DNA of 64,000 nt from Anthoceros angustus (Eukaryota; Streptophyta; Anthocerotopsida; Anthocerotales; Anthocerotaceae). The position numbers and the translations under genes were made by a program. The stretch is from the NCBI GenBank assembly GCA_010909165.1, contig MU008155.1:1488001-1552000 (forward strand), written 5' to 3'. Shown piece after piece: positions 57,466-64,000 of the stretch. How positions within the stretch are numbered: the first letter of the stretch is position 1; every line of letters begins with the position of its first letter. The notes under the pieces are model-generated. The model made no database searches and had not been told where the DNA came from. It was given only the letters and a program-made list of their open reading frames with translations.

Positions 57466-57472
57466 TTTATAT
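57466..57472 (+). promoter_or_regulatory. TATA box of the array promoter (pseudogene 2 copy)
   Basis: TTTATAT lies about 80 bp before the MDGS start, with CACGTG (G-box) about 45 bp further up (57,419-57,424). The same arrangement occurs before copies 2 and 3, near 58,734 and 63,102. Confidence 0.5.
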
Positions 57473-57551
57473 CCTCCTGTTCTCTGCTCTCTGTGGTGAA
57501 GGTTGAAGTGGAACTCTGTGGTTTCTTGGGCTAGAATTGTATGGGAAGGAG

Positions 57552-58730
57552 ATGGATGGGTCACGGTTGCACGGGCTGCTTCCATCTGAGGGAACACTTC
57601 TCTTCTGGGCCTGCGCCTGGCTGGTGATATGGGTCTTTGTGAGGACCGTGGTGTCTCCATGGAGGCATTGGATTTTCTACCGCAAGCAAGGAATCAAGGG
57701 CCCTCAGTTCAGGCCACTCGTGGGCAACCTTCTGGAACTGCGCAAAATCCGAGCAGCATCCCGTCCTCCCAGTTCCATCGACAAAGAGAAGAGAAGAAGT
57801 CAGCCAGAGACGATCGCTTCATCGATGACCTACTCTAGGAGATTGTGGATGCTCGCATCAAAGCTGTTGAGTCGGCTTACACAAAGGGCAGCCCAGCACG
57901 ATCTGCCGGGGCTCATGGTGGACGCCATGTTGAGGGGCAGCGAGACCATGACCAGGGTACAGGTGCTGCACGAGCGTCAGGCCCTTTTTGAGAGGAGGCG
58001 TACTTGAGGCCCACAGCATGGACAAGCTCCGCATTGTAAACAATGGACCCATCATTCCTGTGGCCATGTGCAGATTCTAGTAGGATCCTGTCTGACATGT
58101 TCTTGAACAACGCAGATGGGAATGGTCCTGAACGAGGTGCTCCGGCTGTTACCTCCTGCAAGCACGGTGCCACGGTAGGCTGTTGTAAGGCACAAGATTG
58201 GCGGCCTCGAGATTTTGCTTGGGACCGACGTCACCTTCTTCATAGCGTTGATGCATGTGTGAGAGAAGCATTGGGACGATCCTCTTGCATTCAAGCCGGA
58301 ACGGTTCCAGCACGGAATCGCTGCAGTGCCCCTGAACAAAGCCGATGCTGTCAACTTGTGGGTTTACTTGCTGACAGAATGGACCCAACAGGTGTGCTTC
58401 TGGAAGCACATCTACTGGGCCCACTCTGTCAGCAAGTTCCATCTCCCTGTACGAACTTGGGACGCAACCTGGGACCCATTGCGGCTATTATCTCGAGACG
58501 TCCAACATTTCGGCAGCGTCGACACACATTGGGTGGGACATAGAACCAATCGTCACCAGCACATTCGTCGTTCCGTATTACAACCCACAACACAAGCGAA
58601 GCTTCCCTGTTTCTTCTAGCGAGCCGGGAGTACAAGAGCACAGCATTACGTGGACCTCGTAAACTCACAGTTTGGATTTACTCCAAGCACGTGTTTGTCT
58701 CGTCCACAACACTTCCCTCCGGACTGTTCA
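57552..58730 (+). pseudogene. P450 pseudogene 2, exon 1 fused to exon 4 remnant
   Basis: Exon 1 (57,552 to about 57,785) is identical to that of copy 2, including the membrane anchor and MDGSRLHGLLPSEG start. At GACAAAG it jumps straight into exon 4 of the pseudogene type, skipping exons 2-3; only a few bases of homology mark the join. The same TAG (57,836-57,838), I-helix deletion and missing heme loop as in pseudogene 1 follow. The fused frame reads about 150 residues from the ATG to about 58,007 in a shifted frame. A promoter-like region precedes it, so a short anchored peptide could be made, but no catalysis is possible. Confidence 0.88.
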
Positions 58731-58733
58731 GGT

Positions 58734-58740
58734 TTTATAT
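58734..58740 (+). promoter_or_regulatory. TATA box of P450 copy 2
   Basis: TTTATAT about 80 bp before the ATG at 58,820, preceded by a CACGTG at about 58,688. Confidence 0.5.
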
Positions 58741-58819
58741 CCTCCTGTTCTCTGCTCTCTGTGGTGAAGGTTGAAGTGGAACTCTGTGGTTTCTTGGGCT
58801 AGAATTGTATGGGAAGGAG

Positions 58820-60885
58820 ATGGATGGGTCACGGTTGCACGGGCTGCTTCCATCTGAGGGAACACTTCTCTTCTGGGCCTGCGCCTGGCTGGTGATATGG
58901 GTCTTTGTGAGGACCGTGGTGTCTCCATGGAGGCATTGGATTTTCTACCGCAAGCAAGGAATCAAGGGCCCTCAGTTCAGGCCACTCGTGGGCAACCTTC
59001 TGGAACTGCGCAAAATCCGAGCAGCATCCCGTCCTCCCAGTTCCATCGACAACACTCGGTTCGCGGAGGTCTCCAGCCCTCACATGGTTTACTGGGCCAA
59101 CACATATGCCCCAGGTGCCCAGGAGCTCCAATTTCTGCTCTCGAGAGCTTACGGACTCCAAGCCCGTCGTATAGGACAAACTGGCAGTGTGGCTGGCTGA
59201 TTGTGTTGTGATGCTTACATGGTTGCCACTCATGCGCAGGACAACAGCGCTTGCTGTTTCAAACTCTGACTACTACGTCTGTGGTCCTGTGGGACGCTAG
59301 TTTGGTGAGGGAGTTCCTCACAAAACACAGTCTCTACAGGAGGTCCGCTATGTCTAAACTAGTGACAGAGAGATTGACAGGGAAGGGTCTTGTGATGCTG
59401 GACACAGCTGAGTGGGCACCGCAACGCAAACTTCTGAACCCCGGCTTCCGCCTCCACTTCCTCAAGGTACTTTGCAAGTGCCTGCTTCTCTTGAATGCCA
59501 AGCTGGTATGATGAAGAAGCACTGACTGTATTCAGGGAACTTGTGCATATATGCACTTGCCCTTTCTCTACTGGTTTCAGGGATTTCATGACCACATGAC
59601 ACAGGCAGGCAAGGAGCTGGTGCAGAACTGGTTGCAAGACGTGCACCAAGGGGATGGCGCTGCCGGACTCCTGATCAGCCCTGGAGTCAGGAAGGCATCT
59701 ATGGACATCATAGCGCGGGCGGTATTTGGTGCAAATGTGGCTGGCAGCATACCTGTAAGCATTGCTAGGAAGGTCTTCGAGACTCTTCAGCAACTTGTAG
59801 ATGTTATAGGGCGTACCAGATTCAATCTGGGTACCTTGGTCCCAGCACTCCGGTAAAGACTACCCAAACGGAATTGATCATCTCATTCTTGAAGGCAAGG
59901 TTGGGAGGACATCTCGTTGGCTCAAGACCGTCACTTTCTTGTATTGCAGGATATTCCTAGAGACAAAGGAAGAGAAGAAGTCAGCCAGAGATAATCGCTT
60001 CATCGATGACCTACTCAAGGAGATTGTGGATGCTCGTATCAAAGCTGTTGAGTCGGCTTACACAAAGGACAGCCCAGCCCTTGTCAGCGAAGAGAACCAT
60101 GGCGGCCATGATCTGCTGGGGCTCATGGTGGACGCCATGTTGAGGGGCAGCAAGACCATGGCCAGGGCACAGGTGTTGCACGAGTGTCGGACCCTTTTGT
60201 GGCTGGGCAGGCCACAACAGCCGCTCTTGTGACATGGACTCTGCTGCTGCTTGCTCATCACCCAGACTGGCAGCACAAGGTCCGGGAGGAAGTGAGGCAA
60301 GTCACTGGCAACACAGGCGTACTTGAGGCCCACAGCATGGACAAGCTCCGCATTGTAAGTTGCGCTTGAAAACAATGGACCCATCATCCCCGTGGCCACG
60401 TGCAGATTCTCTGTGCTTACCTGGTAGGATCCTGTCTGACATGGACTTGGACAACGCAGATGGGAATGGTCCTGAACGAGGTGCTCCGGCTGTTCCCCAG
60501 CAAGTACGGTGCCACGGGAGGCTGTTGTAAGGCACAAGATTGGCGACCTCGAGATCTTGCCTGGGACCGACGTCACCTTCCACTTAGCCTTGATCCATGG
60601 ATGCGAAAAGTACTGGGAGGATCCTTGTGCATTCAAGCCGGAGCGGTTCGAACGCGGAATCGCTGCAGCCGCTCTGAACAAAGCCGATGCTTTCTTCCCT
60701 TTCAGTGGAGGTGGTCGAGTCTGCATTGGACAGAACTTCGCTTTGTTGGCAGCCAAGAATCTTGTGGCCTCTGTTGTGCATCGGTTCAGCCTTCGTGTGT
60801 CCCCAATTATCAGCATATCATTAGCGATGGTTCCCTTTCAGGCAGCAGCTTTGTGTGTCTGGTGGTACAAGAGTTGAAGAGTTGA
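58820..60885 (+). pseudogene. Cytochrome P450 copy 2, three homopolymer frameshifts
   Basis: Exons 58,820-59,114, 59,240-59,466, 59,581-59,852, 59,950-60,354 and 60,460-60,885 match copy 1 in borders and phase. Exon 4 is one base short: T4 at 60,195-60,198 where copy 1 has T5. Exon 5 is two bases short at C4 (60,495-60,498; copy 1 has C6) and one base short at C4 (60,801-60,804; copy 1 has C5). All key motifs survive in their own frames, including AGQATT, ExxR, PERF and FSGGGRVCIG. The first half differs clearly from copy 1 while exons 4-5 are almost identical. All three lesions are in homopolymers, so this may be a working gene with assembly errors; as written it is disrupted. Confidence 0.85.
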
Positions 60886-62145
60886 TTGTCTGGCCAGGTC
60901 GTATCATGAACGTGAACGTCAATTCATCTCTGCAGCAAAGTGCATAAATCAGAGGACATCTGTTGTCAGAGCCTGCTCTGATCGTGAAAGAATGAGGCTA
61001 CGCTTCCAACTGAAGACAAGTTTCTCTAATGCTGAGGAGGTCATACAAAATTCCTACATGCATCTGTACGTTGCAACGGCGTGAGGCGAGTGGGACTTTA
61101 CTTTAGGAAAGGGTGTTCTCACGCAGCCATGGATACATGGATGCCTTAGTTGTTCTTTCTTTTAGAGACGTTTCCGGGGCTTTATAGATGAGGAGATACA
61201 GCCCCGTCTCAATAGTTCTTTCCATTCATAATGCACGCAACGTTTGCTTCTCTACACAGAGTACGTGGGACTTTCAAGCTTCCACGGATTAGGGCCACGG
61301 TACAATGGCAATTGAAAACAAACATCCACAGCAGAGGTCAGGTAGGTCAGTTTCAGGAGCGACGGTGAAGATTGTGTCTACTTGCTACGCATAAACTCGC
61401 AATGTGGTGGCAGCTTCTTCCCGGCCGCACCAACGGATTGCAGGAACTGAAAGTTGAAGCTGTTTTTGAGACTTGTAAATTCTTGGAAAGCAGGAATGTT
61501 GGATAGCAATTTTGAGTTGCCCAGCGATCCAAAGAGCGGGCTAAGCTTAAGCAGCATGCAGGTATTGCGTTTGTGGTTCTGCCCCTGGAAATGAGGTGGT
61601 AAGTGGCTGGCGGGAAGAAGTGCACCACGGGCATGGTGCTGACAAGGATCAGCAGCCGAAGAAAGGGGGAAAACGCATCCAGGACCAATACCGTGGACAT
61701 CGGTACCGAAGTTTTCGAGGGTCTGAGCGCTTCTTGTTGCTAGCAGCCCAACCGCAGATTGTTGCTCCCAGTTATTGGCCAGTGAGACTGCTGTCTAACC
61801 TCAAGGGAAGCATGTCCAAGTTATTGAGAACTTTCGGATGTTGGGAACGTCCAGATTCTGAAGCCATTTAAATGTCTTAATTGCCACTGCAGTGTGCAGC
61901 GAAGTACAGAAGTCGAGAGGAATGCACGATGCTGGTCCTCTGTCTCTTTTAGGTACCTACTTACAAGTTGAGCACAGCTTGCCAGAGGACGGCTTCACAA
62001 ATCAATCAGCTCATCCTGCTCCCGCTTTCAAACAAGAGGCTCCTACACCTCCATCACGTAGGCTTTTAAAACATCTAAGAACTGCAGCTGGAAACGATTG
62101 TGGGCAATGATGCCCTGCATCGTCACTGTCTTGTGTTGCAGGATA
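60886..62145 (+). other. Spacer after P450 copy 2
   Basis: Nearly identical to 55,262-56,525 at an offset of about 5.62 kb, with only a handful of short indels. Confidence 0.75.
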
Positions 62146-63100
62146 TTCTTAGAGACAAAGGAAGAGAAGAAGTCAGCCAGAGACGATCGCTTCATCGATG
62201 ACCTACTCTAGGAGATTGTGGATGCTCGCATCAAAGCTGTTGAGTCGGCTTACACAAAGGGCAGCCCAGCACGATCTGCCGGGGCTCATGGTGGACGCCA
62301 TGTTGAGGGGCGGCGAGACCATGACCAGGGTACAGGTGCTGCACGAGCGTCGGGCCCTTTTTGAGAGGAGGCGTACTTGAGGCCCACAGCATGGACAAGC
62401 TCCGCATTGTAAACAATGGACCCATCATTCCTGTGGCCATGTGCAGATTCTAGTAGGATCCTGTCTGACATGTTCTTGAACAACGCAGATGGAATGGTCC
62501 TGAACGAGGTGCTCCGGCTGTTACCTCCTGCAAGCACGGTGCCACGGTAGGCTGTTGTGGCACAAGATTGGCGGCCTCGAGATTTTGCTTGGGACCGACG
62601 TCACCTTCTTCATAGCGTTGATGCATGTGAGAGAAGCATTGGGACGATCCTCTTGCATTCAAGCCGGAACGGTTCCAGCACGGAATCGCTGCAGTGCCCC
62701 TGAACAAAGCCGATGCTGTCAACTTGTGGGTTTACTTGCTGACAGAATGGACCCAACAGGTGTGCTTCTGGAAGCACATCTACTGGGCCCACTCTGTCAG
62801 CAAGTTCCATCTCCCTGTACGAACTTGGGACGCAACCTGGGACCCATTGCGGCTATTATCTCGAGACGTCCAACATTTCGGCAGCGTCGACACACATTGG
62901 GTGGGACATAGAACCAATCGTCACCAGCACATTCGTCGTTCCGTATTACAACCCACAACACAAGCGAAGCTTCCCCTGTTTCTTCTAGCGAGCCGGGAGT
63001 ACAAGAGCACAGCATTACGTGGACCTCGTAAACTCACAGTTTGGATTTACTCCAAGCACGTGTTTGTCTCGTCCACAACACTTCCCTCCGGACTGTTCAG
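62146..63100 (+). pseudogene. P450 pseudogene 3, exon 4-5 remnant
   Basis: Same structure as pseudogene 1: exon-4 start, TAG at 62,209-62,211, I-helix deletion, damaged donor, exon 5 without the heme loop. It shares with pseudogene 2 the CCACGGTAGGCTG variant and the VNLWVYLLTEWTQQ-type tail, so it is closest to that copy. Confidence 0.88.
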
Positions 63101-63189
63101 GTTTTTATATCCTCCTGTTCTCTGCTCTCTGTGGTGAAGGTTGAAGTGGAACTCTGTGGTTTCTTGGGCTAGAATTGTATGGGAAGGAG

Positions 63190-64000
63190 ATGGATGGGTC
63201 ACGGTTGCACGGGCTGCTTCCATCTGAGGGAACACTTCTCTTCTGGGCCTGCGCCTGGCTGGTGATATGGGTCTTTGTGAGGACCGTGGTGTCTCCATGG
63301 AGGCATTGGATTTTCTACCAAGCAAGGAATCAAGGGCCCTCAGTTCAGGCCACTCGTGGGCAACCTTCTGGAACTGCGCAAAATCCGAGCAGCATCCCGT
63401 CCTCCCAGTTCCATCGACAACACTCGGTTCGCGGAGGTCTCCAGCCCTCACATGGTTTACTGGGCCAACACATATGCCCCAGGTGCCCAGGAGCTCCAAT
63501 TTCTGCTCTCGAGAGCTTACGGACTCCAAGCCCGTCGTATAGGACAAACTGGCAGTGTGGCTGGCTGATTGTGTTGTGATGCTTACATGGTTGCCACTCA
63601 TGCGCAGGACAACAGCGCTTGCTGTTTCAAACTCTGACTACTACGTCTGTGGTCCTGTGGGACGCTAGTTTGGTGAGGGAGTTCCTCACAAAACACAGTC
63701 TCTACAGGAGGTCCGCTATGTCTAAACTAGTGACAGAGAGATTGACAGGGAAGGGTCTTGTGATGCTGGACACAGCTGAGTGGGCACCGCAACGCAAACT
63801 TCTGAACCCCGGCTTCCGCCTCCACTTCCTCAAGGTACTTTGCAAGTGCCTGCTTCTCTTGAATGCCAAGCTGGTATGATGAAGAAGCACTGACTGTATT
63901 CAGGGGAACTTGTGCATATATGCACTTGCCCTTTCTCTACTGGTTTCAGGGATTTCATGACCACATGACACAGGCAGGCAAGGAGCTGGTGCAGAACTGG
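63190..64000 (+). CDS. Cytochrome P450 copy 3, cut by window end
   Basis: Exon 1 (63,190-63,482), exon 2 (63,608-63,834) and the first 51 bases of exon 3 (from 63,950) are visible. Exon 1 is two bases shorter than in copy 2: TTCTACCAAGCAAGG against TTCTACCGCAAGCAAGG near 63,318. This breaks the frame after WIFY; the rest of exon 1 continues in the correct register (GNLLELRKIR, NTRFAEVSSP). Otherwise exons 1-2 are almost identical to copy 2. The heme-binding part lies beyond the window. Whether the lesion is real or an assembly error is open. Confidence 0.8.

Noticed and set aside
1-64000. tRNA, rRNA or other RNA genes
   Set aside because: No cloverleaf-like or rRNA-like sequence was recognised by eye; a tRNAscan or Infernal run would be needed to exclude them.

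Overview
The window looks like a repeat-rich piece of a green-plant (streptophyte) nuclear genome. The evidence is the plant-type Ty3/gypsy and Ty1/copia elements, a plant-style aldo-keto reductase, a CYP72-clan cytochrome P450 array and the C-terminal exons of a legumain (vacuolar processing enzyme). All genes have spliceosomal introns, mostly 75-330 nt, with GT-AG borders. The species cannot be fixed from the sequence; short introns and the mix of transposon families would fit a seedless plant, but that is inference.

Layout. 1-12,985: a decayed Ty3/gypsy element with long LTRs in a partial tandem (LTR - gag/pol - LTR - short internal stub - LTR - truncated gag). 13,035-15,870: broken Ty1/copia pieces whose middle part is inverted. 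15,871-21,400: no recognisable gene, first purine/GC-rich and then AT-rich. 21,603-25,870: a divergent pair made of a Myb/trihelix-like gene (minus) and a HARBI1-like PIF/Harbinger nuclease gene (plus), both with intact splice-aware reading frames. 27,144-46,840: a three-level nest. A MULE/FAR1-like transposase gene is split into two halves (27,144-28,136 and 45,929-46,840). A minus-strand Ty1/copia element with one identifiable LTR (45,691-45,911) lies between them. An 11.3-kb terminal-inverted-repeat element (32,731-44,012) sits inside that copia gag gene. 47,102-47,872: legumain 3' exons. 49,903-51,312: an intact five-exon aldo-keto reductase. 52,040-64,000: a tandem P450 array of one intact gene, one gene disrupted only at homopolymers, one gene cut by the window edge, and three copies of one fossil pseudogene.

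The most interesting items are: (a) the 11.3-kb element, which has matching 15-bp termini, a DUF7869-like transposase relic and a dispersed palindrome (ancestral form probably CCGGACGTCCGG) whose copies face opposite ways in the two halves; (b) the Harbinger-derived Myb plus nuclease pair, in which the third catalytic acid is Asp instead of Glu; and (c) the P450 array, in which a pseudogene carrying one shared nonsense codon and one shared I-helix deletion was amplified with its functional neighbour, and in which the working genes have Ala at the conserved acidic I-helix position.

Many copies of repeats in this window differ mainly by short indels, often at homopolymers, so part of the apparent decay could be assembly error. 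All retroelement domain calls were made by reading translated fragments by eye; no database search was run.
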